This document shows positions 16,213-24,403 of a DNA stretch of 33,992 bases, piece after piece. Position 1 is the first letter of the stretch, and each line of letters starts with the position of its first letter. A model generated the notes under the pieces. The model worked only from the letters and a program-made list of their open reading frames with translations, had not been told where the DNA came from and made no database searches. This DNA is from Chloroflexota bacterium (GTDB lineage: Bacteria > Chloroflexota > Dormibacteria > Dormibacterales > Dormibacteraceae). Position numbers and translations under genes: made by a program. The stretch is from positions 1 through 33,992 of the forward strand of contig VBEO01000061.1 in assembly GCA_005881825.1 (NCBI GenBank), in the 5' to 3' direction.

Positions 16213-16403
16213 CCTCTAGACGTGCTGTTGGGAGCTCGACCGAGAGATTCGGTGGTCAGGTGCCCCAGATCGAAGGAGCCGCCGAGCAACGGAGTGAGCG
16301 CACTGGTAGGTGCGCGAATGAGTAGCGCAGAAGGCGACGCCCGAGATGGGGTGCCTGGGCGCCGAAGGTCCGGTTCGGGTTCCCGACAGCAGCTCTGACC
16401 GCA
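16213..16403 (+). other. Unassigned structured segment, riboswitch-like leader of the NDK-like gene
   Basis: The 191 bases between rarA and the NDK-like ATG hold several long-range and local pairings: ACCGA/UCGGU (16239-16253), GCGCAC/GUGCGC (16298-16315, perfect six-pair stem with a six-base loop), CAGGUGCCCC (16257-16266) with GGGGUGCCUG (16348-16357, ten pairs including two G-U), and GGUCAG (16254-16259) with CUGACC (16395-16400). The last two share bases 16257-16259, so they compete, and the outer stem ends four bases before the start codon. I compared it by eye with T-box, lysine, c-di-AMP, TPP, FMN, cobalamin and ZTP types and found no convincing match. A repeat element is the alternative. 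Confidence 0.45.
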
Positions 16404-17024
16404 ATGGCGTCAGCCCTGGTCATCTTCAAGCCCGACGCCGCGCACCGGCTGGCGGTGCGAGAGGCGCTCTCGTCCTGGCTGGCCGAGGAGCGGGGCTGGA
16501 AGCTCTCCGGTTTGACCTGGTACCAGCCGCCGAAGGAGCTCATCGGCAGCCACTACGACTTTCTCCAAGGCCGTCCCTTCTTTCCCTGGCTGGTCGACTT
16601 TATGACGGCCCTACCGGTGTTGGTGGGCCGCGTCCAGGCGGAGCCCGCCGAGCTCGAAAACATGCGCTACGAGCTGGGCGAGACCCGCATCCACGAGTCT
16701 CGCCCGGGCTCGCTCCGCGAGCGCTATGGGATCTGGGGCGGCGTCAACTGCATGCATCTCTCGGACTCACCGGAGAGCGGCGAGAAGGAGACGCAGCTCT
16801 GGGGCAGGTACCTCGACCTCACCCGCGGTGACGCCCAGCTCGGTGCCGACGGCGCCCGGCCCGACCACACCTTTCACCTGCGCTCGCTGTTCAACCAGGT
16901 GGCGGCCAATGTGCACGGGGACCTGGCCGGACAGGAGGCGACCCGCCTGCTCCGTGAGGAGACCGACCTAACGGGTGACCGGTTCGATGCCCTCTGCCGG
17001 GTCCTTCTCGGGGCCATCGGGTAG
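16404..17024 (+). CDS. Nucleoside diphosphate kinase-like protein, divergent
   Basis: 206 residues against about 140 for ordinary NDK. The fold is clear: ALVIFKPDA (Lys9), HYDFLQGRPFFPWLVDFM, ESRPGSLRERYG and NCMHLSDSPESGEKE, where His118 is the phosphorylated histidine and Asn115 is kept. The arginine normally just before that Asn (GRNxxH) is Val114, and there are insertions plus a 65-residue C-terminal helical extension. It probably still binds nucleotide; full kinase activity is uncertain. Its leader is a structured segment and its last 57 bases overlap mscS on the opposite strand. Confidence 0.8.
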   Translation: MASALVIFKPDAAHRLAVREALSSWLAEERGWKLSGLTWYQPPKELIGSHYDFLQGRPFFPWLVDFMTALPVLVGRVQAEPAELENMRYELGETRIHESRPGSLRERYGIWGGVNCMHLSDSPESGEKETQLWGRYLDLTRGDAQLGADGARPDHTFHLRSLFNQVAANVHGDLAGQEATRLLREETDLTGDRFDALCRVLLGAIG

Positions 17025-17471
17025 GCGCTTGCGGCGCGGCGCGACGGCCGCGGTCTTGCTCACGATCACGGTCTTGTTGAAGAGCTCGGCGTTGGGCACC
17101 ACGACCTGGGCGCCTCCCTCCCCGCGCAAAAGCGTCACCCGGAGCCGGATGTCGCTGACCACTCCCTCGGCGCTTTCGAAGCGGATGCGGTCGCCGGGCT
17201 GCACGTGCTTCTCGAGCAGGATGTAGAAGCCGGAAACGTAGTTCTTCATCAAGTCCTGGATGCCGAGGCTGGCCACCAGCGTGGCCAGGATCAGGCCGGC
17301 CAGGACGGCGTTGGCGCTGTTCGAAGCCCAGGCGAAGAGGATCAGCACCGCCAAGCCCACGAACAGGACGTAGACGATCCGCCGGATGGCGACCAGGGCG
17401 CTGCCCCGAACCTGCCGGCGATCCAGGGCACCGCCGATGGAGCGGATGAGCAGGCGGGCGGCAATCCACAT
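16968..17471 (-). CDS. MscS family small-conductance mechanosensitive channel protein
   Basis: 167 residues: two membrane segments, then the pore-lining helix and beta domain. AGLILATLVASLGIQDLMKNYVSGFYILLE, the drop HVQPGDRIRFESAEGVVSDIRLRVTLLRG and VVVPNAEL are diagnostic of the MscS core. It opens under membrane tension to release solutes. The frame continues upstream to a CTG at 17522 overlapping the rplY stop, which would add another membrane helix; ATG 17471 is the first normal start. It follows rplY closely on the same strand. It lacks the full C-terminal cage domain of E. coli MscS. Confidence 0.87.
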   Translation of the reverse strand: MWIAARLLIRSIGGALDRRQVRGSALVAIRRIVYVLFVGLAVLILFAWASNSANAVLAGLILATLVASLGIQDLMKNYVSGFYILLEKHVQPGDRIRFESAEGVVSDIRLRVTLLRGEGGAQVVVPNAELFNKTVIVSKTAAVAPRRKRLPDGPEKDPAEGIEPVTR

Positions 17472-17518
17472 GCCCCCGATCAGCGCGAGGGCCAGGACGC
17501 CGAGGACGACGCGCTCGG

Positions 17519-18193
17519 TCAGCTCTCCTCTTCGCCGCCCTCGGCCGCGGCCTGCGGCTCGCCTTCGGCCGCTTCGCCCTCGGCACCTTCCTCGGCCTCG
17601 CCCTCGCCCTCGACGGCGGCAGCCTCCTCCTCTTCCTCGACCACCAGCTCCCTGCGCGGAGCGATCTTGACCAGGACCTCTTCCGGGTCGTCGATCACGG
17701 TCACATCGGGGACGGGTGCCAGGTCGGAGACCCGCAGCGCGTCACCCACGTTGGCCAGGCTCGAGATGTCGACGGTGAAGGACTCGGGGATGTCGGTGGG
17801 CAGGCACTCGACCTTGACGGTGTGCACGTTGATCTGGACGTCGGCCTCGCCCTGCTTCACGATCGGAGACTCGCCGGTCACGATCACCGGGACCTCGACC
17901 TGCAGCTTCTCGGAGAGGCTGACCTGGTGCAGGTCGACGTGTATGGGGCCGTGGCGGCGGGGGTGGGTCTGCACCTCCTTGACCAGGACCTTGTCGGCCC
18001 GGCCGTCGATCTCGAGGTCGATGAGGTGGGTGTGGCCGACGCGGTGGAAGACGTGCGCGAACTCGCGGGCATCGAGCGTGATCGGGAGCGCGTCGGCATG
18101 GTGGCCGTAGACGACCGCCGGTAGGCCGCCCTCCCGCAGCAGACGGTGGGACTTCTTGCCGAGCAGTTCGCGAGGTCGGGCGGTGAGCTTCAT
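17519..18193 (-). CDS. rplY: 50S ribosomal protein L25 (Ctc form)
   Basis: 224 residues. The N-terminal L25 domain (MKLTARPRELLGKKSHRLLREGGLPAVVYGHH, then PIHVDLHQVSL) binds 5S rRNA; the second beta domain (VEVPVIVTGESP, VECLPTDIPESFTVDISSL) and the acidic Glu/Ala tail (about residues 184-224) are those of the longer Ctc/TL5 form. A strong GGAGAGGAA lies just before the ATG. It is divergent from the L,D-transpeptidase gene across a 102 bp gap in which I see no clear promoter. Confidence 0.95.
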   Translation of the reverse strand: MKLTARPRELLGKKSHRLLREGGLPAVVYGHHADALPITLDAREFAHVFHRVGHTHLIDLEIDGRADKVLVKEVQTHPRRHGPIHVDLHQVSLSEKLQVEVPVIVTGESPIVKQGEADVQINVHTVKVECLPTDIPESFTVDISSLANVGDALRVSDLAPVPDVTVIDDPEEVLVKIAPRRELVVEEEEEAAAVEGEGEAEEGAEGEAAEGEPQAAAEGGEEES

Positions 18194-18295
18194 TTCCTCT
18201 CCGGATCCGTGCTGGAGTGGCGCACGGGGCTGGGTAACATTGTTCGGGCGGCCGGAACCTAACGTCCGTCGCAGCGTTACACGATAGCAACCCCT

Positions 18296-19651
18296 ATGGA
18301 ACTGGCCTCCAAACGCCGCGGACTGCTCGCGCTCTGCATCGCCGCCATGCTCGGCCTGCTGGCCGTGGTCATTGCCGAGTCGAACGTCGACTCGGTGCAG
18401 GCGTACGCCTCCTATCAGTCCCAGCGCAGCCAGTTCGAATCGGCGGTCGCCCAGGCCCAGGCTCAGGGCTACACGCCGGCCGACCTGCGGCCGGTGACGG
18501 ACCGCCTGGCCCAGCTGGAAGCCCAGCCGGAGCCGGTCTGGGTGGGCAGCCGGGCGCCCTTCTACCGCGACCAGTCCACCCAGATCGCCGCGCTGCGCAC
18601 TGCTCTCAAGGAGCGTGAGCAGTCGGTGATGAGCGACGCCCGCGACCAGTCGGGCCAGGCCCTCACGACGGCCAAGACCGCGCTGGCCAACGACACCACG
18701 CTGGAGGTCGACCAGACCGACCTCGGTCCACTGCAGACGCGGTTGGACACCCTCACGAGCACGCTGGCGGCCGCGGTCAAGATCGTCGATGTCCGTTCGG
18801 TCGCGACCGACGCCAAGCGCCTGGCCGACGACGCGACCAAGCTGGGAGCCGCGCAGCAGGTGGAGAACGACGCCGTCAAGGCCGCAGCCGCGGCGCTAGA
18901 GGCGAAGGACGCCAACAACATCGACGCCATCCGCAAGGAGGGCAAGGACGCCCTCTTCAGCGGGCGCAACGACGCTTCACTGGCCGCCTACGAGAACAAG
19001 GGCAGCCGGATGCCGAACTTCGCGGCCATCAACAGCGCCTACAACCGCCTTGAGAAGTTCGCGCCCAAGCTCGACTCCTCGACGCTGGACGACGTAGCGC
19101 TGGGCGCCGCCGCCGTGCAGCGCTACGGCGGGCAGGTGCACACCGTCCTCTTCGACGGCCTGGGGCCCAAGCACGTGGTCGTCTCCTTCATCGCCCAGCA
19201 CGTTTGGGCGTACGAGAACGGGAAGCTGGTGATGGACACGCCGGTCACCACGGGCATCCGGGGCGACACCACTTACGGGACCGACTTCGGGCCCATGAAG
19301 ATCCTTTACCGGTCGCATCCGTTCAAGTTCCACTCGCCGTGGCCCCAGGGGTCGCAGTACTGGTACCCGGACGCCACCGTGCAGTGGACGGCGTTCTTCA
19401 CGAGCTCGGGCGAGGCTTTCCACGACGCTTACTGGCAACCCGACTCGACCCTGGGGCCGGGCTCGCAGTTCCAGTCCTGGACGCGCAGCCACGGCTGCAT
19501 CCATCTCACCTACAGCCAGGCCGCGTGGATGTACAACTGGGCCGTCGAGGGCACGCCGGTCGACGTCTATCCCGGGGACGGGACGCCGGTGAGCCAGCAG
19601 CTGGCGCAGATGACGACCGACAACCAGGGCAACCCGCTGAACCCCGCGTAG
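18296..19651 (+). CDS. L,D-transpeptidase with coiled-coil N-terminal region
   Basis: 451 residues. One membrane anchor (residues about 11-28) is followed by an Ala/Gln/Asp-rich helical region to about 230 (coiled coil likely), a linker, and a C-terminal YkuD domain (about 280-435) with the catalytic SHGCIHL (His399, Cys401). The strands HVVVSFIAQHVWAYENGKLVMDTPVTTGI open the domain as usual. It forms or edits 3-3 peptidoglycan crosslinks outside the membrane, or tethers proteins. The start ATG has no ribosome binding site, and the transcript may be leaderless. Confidence 0.92.
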   Translation: MELASKRRGLLALCIAAMLGLLAVVIAESNVDSVQAYASYQSQRSQFESAVAQAQAQGYTPADLRPVTDRLAQLEAQPEPVWVGSRAPFYRDQSTQIAALRTALKEREQSVMSDARDQSGQALTTAKTALANDTTLEVDQTDLGPLQTRLDTLTSTLAAAVKIVDVRSVATDAKRLADDATKLGAAQQVENDAVKAAAAALEAKDANNIDAIRKEGKDALFSGRNDASLAAYENKGSRMPNFAAINSAYNRLEKFAPKLDSSTLDDVALGAAAVQRYGGQVHTVLFDGLGPKHVVVSFIAQHVWAYENGKLVMDTPVTTGIRGDTTYGTDFGPMKILYRSHPFKFHSPWPQGSQYWYPDATVQWTAFFTSSGEAFHDAYWQPDSTLGPGSQFQSWTRSHGCIHLTYSQAAWMYNWAVEGTPVDVYPGDGTPVSQQLAQMTTDNQGNPLNPA

Positions 19652-19676
19652 GGCAGGGCTCGCCCCTCCTTCGGCT

Positions 19677-19694
19677 GGCGGGACAAGTCCCGCC
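19677..19694. repeat. Short perfect hairpin between transpeptidase and thioesterase genes
   Basis: GGCGGGAC-AA-GTCCCGCC is a perfect eight-base inverted repeat, sitting 16 bases before the thioesterase ATG and preceded by another GGGC/GCCC pair at 19651-19665. There is no T-run, so termination is not assured. It resembles in style the G/C palindromes at 5784-5832. Confidence 0.45.
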
Positions 19695-19710
19695 CCTACG
19701 ATTTGCTCCG

Positions 19711-20154
19711 ATGCCCGCTGATCCGCTGCGTTACTCGGAGCGCTGGCGGGTCCGCAACGTCGAGCTGGACAGCAATGGCCACGTCAACAACTCCGTCTAC
19801 CTGGCGTGGGCGGAGGAGATCGCCACCCGCCACGCCGAGGCCGCCGGCTACGGGCGGGCATGGTCGGAGGCGCGAGGCGGCGGTTGGGTGATCCACCGGA
19901 CCGAGGTCACTTACCACCGCCCGGCGGTCTACAACGATGAGGTCGAGGTGTCGGTCGAGGTGGACCTGATCCGCGGGGCCCGCGGTGTCCGCAGCACCTG
20001 GATCAGGCGCGTCCCGGACGGCGAGCTGCTGGCCGAGCTCTGGACCGAGTGGGCCTGGGTGCGGCTGAGCGACGGCCGCCCGGCTCGGGTGCCTCCCGAG
20101 CTCGTGGAACTGGCCAAAGGCCGTTCAGCGGCGACAGCCGCCCGGCGGCGCTGA
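19711..20154 (+). CDS. Acyl-CoA thioesterase, 4HBT hotdog fold (YbgC/FadM-like)
   Basis: 147 residues, a single hotdog domain. The signature NVELDSNGHVNNSVYLAWAEE (residues about 15-35) carries the catalytic Asp and the HVNN helix cap; WVIHRTEVTYHRPAVYNDEVEV follows as expected. It hydrolyses acyl-CoA esters to the free acid and CoA. The ATG at 19711 is used because the upstream open frame is antisense to nothing recognisable and overlaps the transpeptidase. The last 152 bases overlap the racemase-like gene on the other strand, so one or both C-termini are loosely constrained. Confidence 0.87.
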   Translation: MPADPLRYSERWRVRNVELDSNGHVNNSVYLAWAEEIATRHAEAAGYGRAWSEARGGGWVIHRTEVTYHRPAVYNDEVEVSVEVDLIRGARGVRSTWIRRVPDGELLAELWTEWAWVRLSDGRPARVPPELVELAKGRSAATAARRR

Positions 20155-21415
20155 ACGGCATCGGCCTGGGCTCCGTCAGCCGTTCCAGGTCGGACCGACC
20201 GGCGGCTCGCTCCCAGAGCGGTTCCGACACCGCCAGCACCTCCGTGTGCAGCGTGTCGGCGATCCAGGCCAGCTCCAGCGGTTCGCCGGCCGGCCGGCCT
20301 CGGGCAGCGATCGCGGCCAGCACGGCGTGGCGGTCGGTGGGCATGGTCATCGGGATCTTGGCCCGCTCGAGACCCACGATCCCCGCCGTCAGGCTGTTGG
20401 CGTAAGTGGCGCCGGCGTCGATGCGCCGGCGCAGCCGCTGGGGGATGAAGTCGGCGAGGCCGACGCCGATCGCGTTGCCGTGCGAGGCCGCCGTCAGATC
20501 GAGCACCGCGATGGCGGCGATGTGCAGCCCCTCCGGCTCGGGCTCGCCCACGATCCGCATCCGGTTCAGCACGTTGCTGTCCAGCCCGGTGCCGCTGACG
20601 TCCTTGCCCATCCGGTCCACGACCAGCACGTCGAGGCGGTCGAAGGGCAGCCGGGGCATCAGCTCCCGGGCCCGGACCAGCAGCTCCGCCTCCAGCTCAG
20701 CGGCGATCCCGGAGGCAGGCACGCCGCGCACCAGGGCGGTCTGGTCGCGCTGATTTTCGACCACCGCCAGGCCGCCGAGCAGCAGCCCGCTCCCGGCCAG
20801 CAGCCGGGCGGCGCGCGGCATCAGGTCGCGCAGGCCGGGCACGCCGGCCGAGTGGATCACCTGGGCCCCGGCCTGCTTGCCCAGCCCGATCGCCGCCATC
20901 TTGGCCAGCCCACTCTCCCACCGGCCCCGAAAGTCGGTGTGCGGCTTGACGCGCGAGATCAAGAAGACGGCGCCGGCGCGCGCGGCCAGAGCATTGACGT
21001 GGACCGGCAGCCCCTCGACCTCTCCCGCCACGTCCGTGGCCATGTCCGCGCGCACCGGCGCTTCCACGCCCGCTTCTGTGACGCCGTAGTCGGCCAGCAC
21101 CTCCGTCTGTCCGGCGGCCGTGGCGCCGCCGTGGCTGCCCATGGCCGGCACGATGAAGGGGTCCCAACCGGCACGCCGGAGCGCCCGCACCACGCCCCGC
21201 ACCAGCGCCTCCAGGTTGGCCACGCCGCGGCTGCCCACGCCTACGGCGACCGGCCCCGGCGGACGCTCCAGCGCCTGCAGCACGGCCGCCGTCTCGCGCT
21301 CCGCCGCCGACTCGGGCTCCGCCTCCACGGGCGCCTCGAAGAGCTGACGGATTACGCCAACCCGCGGCACCGACCGGGCCGACGGCAGCCAGGGCTGACC
21401 GGCCAGGTCAGTCAC
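20003..21415 (-). CDS. Lactate racemase (LarA) domain-like protein
   Basis: 470 residues from a GTG placed directly after the mutase small subunit stop (TGAGTG). The core shows GPVAVGVGSRGVANLEALVRGVVRALR, PAMGSHGGATAAGQ, ISRVKPHTDFRGRWESGLAKMAAIGLGK and IHSAG, resembling the LarA/DUF2088 racemase domain that uses the nickel-pincer cofactor, with candidate Lys and His in the right order. The substrate is unknown and other family members are not lactate racemases. The last 40 residues are Pro/Arg-rich and overlap the thioesterase gene, so they are probably unconstrained. Being last in the mutase operon, it may act on an acid of the same pathway. Confidence 0.7.
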   Translation of the reverse strand: MTDLAGQPWLPSARSVPRVGVIRQLFEAPVEAEPESAAERETAAVLQALERPPGPVAVGVGSRGVANLEALVRGVVRALRRAGWDPFIVPAMGSHGGATAAGQTEVLADYGVTEAGVEAPVRADMATDVAGEVEGLPVHVNALAARAGAVFLISRVKPHTDFRGRWESGLAKMAAIGLGKQAGAQVIHSAGVPGLRDLMPRAARLLAGSGLLLGGLAVVENQRDQTALVRGVPASGIAAELEAELLVRARELMPRLPFDRLDVLVVDRMGKDVSGTGLDSNVLNRMRIVGEPEPEGLHIAAIAVLDLTAASHGNAIGVGLADFIPQRLRRRIDAGATYANSLTAGIVGLERAKIPMTMPTDRHAVLAAIAARGRPAGEPLELAWIADTLHTEVLAVSEPLWERAAGRSDLERLTEPRPMPFSAAGRLSPLNGLWPVPRAREAPEPGGRRSAAPRPTRSRARPAARRPGRA

Positions 21416-21826
21416 TCAGCCGTCCGGGAAGCGTTTCCTCAACCAGGTCACGATCTCCTCCAGCGGCGCACCCGGGGTGAAGATCTCGGCCACGCCGAGC
21501 TTCTTCAGCTCGGCGATGTCGTCGTCCGGGATGATCCCGCCGCCGAAGACGGTGATGTCGCCGGCCTGACGCTTCTTCAGCTCCTCGATCACCGCCGGGA
21601 AGAGCGTCATGTGCGCACCCGAATGCAGCGAGAGGCCGATCACCTGCGCGTCCTCCTGCAGTGCGGCCTCGACCACCATGGCGGGTGTCTGCCGCAGCCC
21701 GGTGTAGATGACCTCGAAGCCTGCATCGCGCAGCGCTCTCGCGACGACTTTGACGCCGCGGTCATGGCCGTCGAGCCCGACTTTGGCGAGCACGATGCGC
21801 AGCGGCTTCGCCTGCACTGCGCTCAT
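21416..21826 (-). CDS. B12-binding small subunit of acyl-CoA mutase (IcmB/McmB type)
   Basis: 136 residues, the size of IcmB-type stand-alone cobalamin subunits. The base-off/His-on motif D19-x-H21-x-x-G24 lies in [10 protein letters not shown], with SLHSGAH and [18 protein letters not shown] for the nucleotide tail of adenosylcobalamin. It pairs with the large subunit encoded 5 bp upstream. It starts at ATG 21826; the long in-frame extension above overlaps the large subunit gene and is discarded. Confidence 0.93.
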   Translation of the reverse strand: MSAVQAKPLRIVLAKVGLDGHDRGVKVVARALRDAGFEVIYTGLRQTPAMVVEAALQEDAQVIGLSLHSGAHMTLFPAVIEELKKRQAGDITVFGGGIIPDDDIAELKKLGVAEIFTPGAPLEEIVTWLRKRFPDG

Positions 21827-21831
21827 GGCAG

Positions 21832-23421
21832 TTAAATGATCGCTCGCTCGGTGTAGAGGCCGAAGACGTCGACCATGGTGCCCATGATCTCGCCCTCCGT
21901 CGCATATGCGCGCACCGCTTCGACGATGTGCGGCATCAGATTCTCGTCGGGCGACTGCGCCGCCTTGCGCAGGCTCTCCAGCGCGCGCGTGCACCGCGCC
22001 TGGTCGCGCTTGCGCCGCACCTCGCGAACGCGATCGACCTGCTCCTGCTCGGCCTGCGGGCTGATGCGCAGGATCTCGATCGGCTCCTCGTCGTCGGTGA
22101 CGAAGTCGTTGACGCCCACGATCACACGCCGCTTGTGCTCCAGCTCCGTCTGGTAACGGAAGGAAGCGTCGGCGATCTCTTTCTGGAAGAAGCCGGCCTC
22201 GATGGCCCGGATCACGCCCCCATACTCCGAGATCCGCTCGAAGTACGCCTCGGCCTCTTCCTCCATCCGCTTGGTGAGCGATTCCATGAAGTAAGAGCCG
22301 CCCAGCGGGTCGACGGTGTTGGCGGCGCCCGACTCGTAGGCCAGCATCTGCTGCGTGCGCAGCGCGATGCGCGCGGACTTGTCGGTGGGCAGCGCCAGCA
22401 CCTCGTCCATGGCGTTGGTGTGCAGCGACTGCGTGCCGCCCAGCACCGCCGCCAGCGCCTCCACCGCGGTGCGCGCGATGTTCAGCTCCGGCTGCTGCGC
22501 GGTGAGGGAAACGCCGGCGGTCTGGGTGTGAAAGCGCAGCTGCAAGGAGCGCGGATTTTGGGCGCCGTAGCGCTCACGCATGTGCCGCGCCCAGATCCTG
22601 CGCGCAGCGCGGAACTTGGCGATCTCCTCGAAGAAGTCGATGTGCGCGTCAAAGAAGAACGAAAGCCTGGGAGCGAATTCGTCGATCTGCATGCCCCGCT
22701 CCAGGCAGGCGTCCACGTAGGCGAAGCCGTCGGCCAGCGTGAAGGCCAGTTCCTGCGCGGCGGTCGAGCCGGCCTCGCGGATGTGGTAGCCGGAGATGGA
22801 GACGGTGTTCCAACGCGGAACCTCGCGCGCGCAGAACTCGATGCTGTCGATCACCAGGCGCATCGATGGCTGCGGCGGGAAGATGTACTCCTTCTGGGCG
22901 ATGTACTCCTTCAGGATGTCGTTCTGAAGGGTGCCGCCCACCTGCGTCCAGGGCACACCCTGCTTTTCGGCCACCACCAGGTACATGGCGAGCAAGATCG
23001 CCGCCGGCGAGTTGATGGTCATCGAGGTGGTGACCTTGTCCAGCGGAATCCCGTCGAGCAGCGTCTCCATGTCGGCCAGGGAGTCGATCGCCACTCCGCA
23101 GTGACCGATCTCCCCCCGCGAGGTGGGCGCGTCCGAGTCCTGGCCCATCAGCGTGGGCATGTCGAAGGCCACCGACAGTCCGGTCTGGCCGTTCTTCAGC
23201 AGGTAGTGGTAGCGGGCGTTGGTCTCGCGCGCGGTGGCGAAGCCGGAGAACTGGCGCATCGTCCACAGGCGACCGCGATAGCCGCTCTTGTGGATGCCGC
23301 GTGTGTACGGAAATTCGCCCGGCAGCTCATCCGGCAGGTCGCGGGTTGCCTCCGCGGTGTACACGGGATCGACGGGAATGCCCGAGATCGTCGAGGTCTC
23401 GACGCCGTCCTCGCGCCTCAT
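21832..23421 (-). CDS. Acyl-CoA mutase large subunit, isobutyryl-CoA mutase-like
   Basis: 529 residues, the catalytic TIM-barrel subunit of the B12 mutase family without the cobalamin domain. The substrate pocket reads [10 protein letters not shown] (Phe58), [13 protein letters not shown] (Ala85), [10 protein letters not shown] (Gln176) and [10 protein letters not shown] (His213). Spacing matches known enzymes exactly: methylmalonyl-CoA mutase has Tyr and Arg 118 positions apart, isobutyryl-CoA mutase has Phe and Gln; here Phe58 and Gln176 are 118 apart. It therefore should interconvert isobutyryl-CoA and n-butyryl-CoA, or act on a related acyl-CoA, rather than methylmalonyl-CoA. It overlaps meaB as ATGA. 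Confidence 0.92.
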   Translation of the reverse strand: MRREDGVETSTISGIPVDPVYTAEATRDLPDELPGEFPYTRGIHKSGYRGRLWTMRQFSGFATARETNARYHYLLKNGQTGLSVAFDMPTLMGQDSDAPTSRGEIGHCGVAIDSLADMETLLDGIPLDKVTTSMTINSPAAILLAMYLVVAEKQGVPWTQVGGTLQNDILKEYIAQKEYIFPPQPSMRLVIDSIEFCAREVPRWNTVSISGYHIREAGSTAAQELAFTLADGFAYVDACLERGMQIDEFAPRLSFFFDAHIDFFEEIAKFRAARRIWARHMRERYGAQNPRSLQLRFHTQTAGVSLTAQQPELNIARTAVEALAAVLGGTQSLHTNAMDEVLALPTDKSARIALRTQQMLAYESGAANTVDPLGGSYFMESLTKRMEEEAEAYFERISEYGGVIRAIEAGFFQKEIADASFRYQTELEHKRRVIVGVNDFVTDDEEPIEILRISPQAEQEQVDRVREVRRKRDQARCTRALESLRKAAQSPDENLMPHIVEAVRAYATEGEIMGTMVDVFGLYTERAII

Positions 23422-24401
23422 CTGGATTTCATCTTATGTCGGCTACGCGCCGCCCTCGGGACCAGCGACTCACCCTCGGTGGTCAGGATCTCCTCGGCCG
23501 CCGCGTAGGGCACACGGTCGTCCAGGAGCCGCCGTGACAGCTCGGCGTCGTCATCCAGCAGCTTCCGGGCCTGCCGGCGCGCCCACTCGCCGACCAGATC
23601 GGCGGCTTCGTCCTTGAGCCTTTCGGCGGCCCGCTCCGCGGCTTCGCCGGTCGTCTCCAGGTGCTGCTGGTGCCGCTCCACAGCCTCCAGCAGCTCCTCC
23701 AGCCCTTCGGCGCGGGCGGCCACCGTCATGACAATGGGTGGCTTCCAGGCCAACTTGGGCCCCATGTTGAGCATCGAGCGGATCTCCTGGACGACCTTCT
23801 GGGCGCCCGGCAGATCGGCCTTGTTGACCGCGAAGACGTCCGCGATCTCCATGATCCCGGCCTTCAGCATCTGGACGCTGTCGCCCTGGCCTGGCGTGAG
23901 CACGACGACCGTGGTGTCGGCTACGGCGGCCACCTCCAGCTCCGACTGCCCCACGCCGACCGTCTCCAGGAGCACGTAGTCGAAGCCGAAAGCGCCCAGC
24001 AGGCGGATCGCTTCCCGGGAGGCAGCCGAAAGGCCGCCGAGATGGCCCCGAGCGCCCATGGAGCGGATGTAGACGCCGCCGTCGAGGGCGTGCCGCTGCA
24101 TGCGGATGCGGTCGCCCAGGATGGCGCCGCCGCTGAAAGGCGAGTTGGGGTCGACGGCCACGACCGCCACCTTCTGATCGCGGCCCCGGAGCAGGCCCAC
24201 CAGCGCGTCGACCAGCGTCGACTTGCCGGTCCCGGGAGCGCCCGTGAAGCCCAGCACCCGCGGCCGGCGCAAGCCGTCCCGCAGCTCCTCCAGCAGGTGG
24301 CGCACCGTGGGGTCCCGCTGCTCGACCAGGCTGATGGCACGCGCCAGTCCGCGCACGTTTCCGGCCCGGAACTCGGCCGCCAGGTCGCGGTCGCCGCTCA
24401 T
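23418..24401 (-). CDS. meaB: MeaB/ArgK-type GTPase, chaperone of the B12 mutase
   Basis: 327 residues, a G3E P-loop GTPase. Walker [10 protein letters not shown] (54-62), the switch region [28 protein letters not shown] and the guanine-specificity NKAD are intact, followed by a C-terminal dimerisation arm. It gates delivery of adenosylcobalamin to the mutase and protects it from inactivation. The ATG at 24401 follows the LCP1 stop by 2 bp, and its stop overlaps the mutase start as ATGA. In this context it would serve an isobutyryl-type mutase, the role called MeaI in some organisms. Confidence 0.94.
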   Translation of the reverse strand: MSGDRDLAAEFRAGNVRGLARAISLVEQRDPTVRHLLEELRDGLRRPRVLGFTGAPGTGKSTLVDALVGLLRGRDQKVAVVAVDPNSPFSGGAILGDRIRMQRHALDGGVYIRSMGARGHLGGLSAASREAIRLLGAFGFDYVLLETVGVGQSELEVAAVADTTVVVLTPGQGDSVQMLKAGIMEIADVFAVNKADLPGAQKVVQEIRSMLNMGPKLAWKPPIVMTVAARAEGLEELLEAVERHQQHLETTGEAAERAAERLKDEAADLVGEWARRQARKLLDDDAELSRRLLDDRVPYAAAEEILTTEGESLVPRAARSRHKMKSR

Positions 24402-24403
24402 TT

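Noticed and set aside
16361-16403. tRNA or tmRNA 3' half (GGTTCGGGTTCCC near the NDK-like start).
   Set aside because: No acceptor stem, anticodon arm or CCA with the right spacing could be built around it.
20246-23508. Long plus-strand open frames (over 500 codons each) opposite the racemase-like and mutase genes.
   Set aside because: They are antisense shadows of GC-rich coding DNA: rich in His, Arg, Gln and Ala, no domains, while the minus-strand genes are clearly real.
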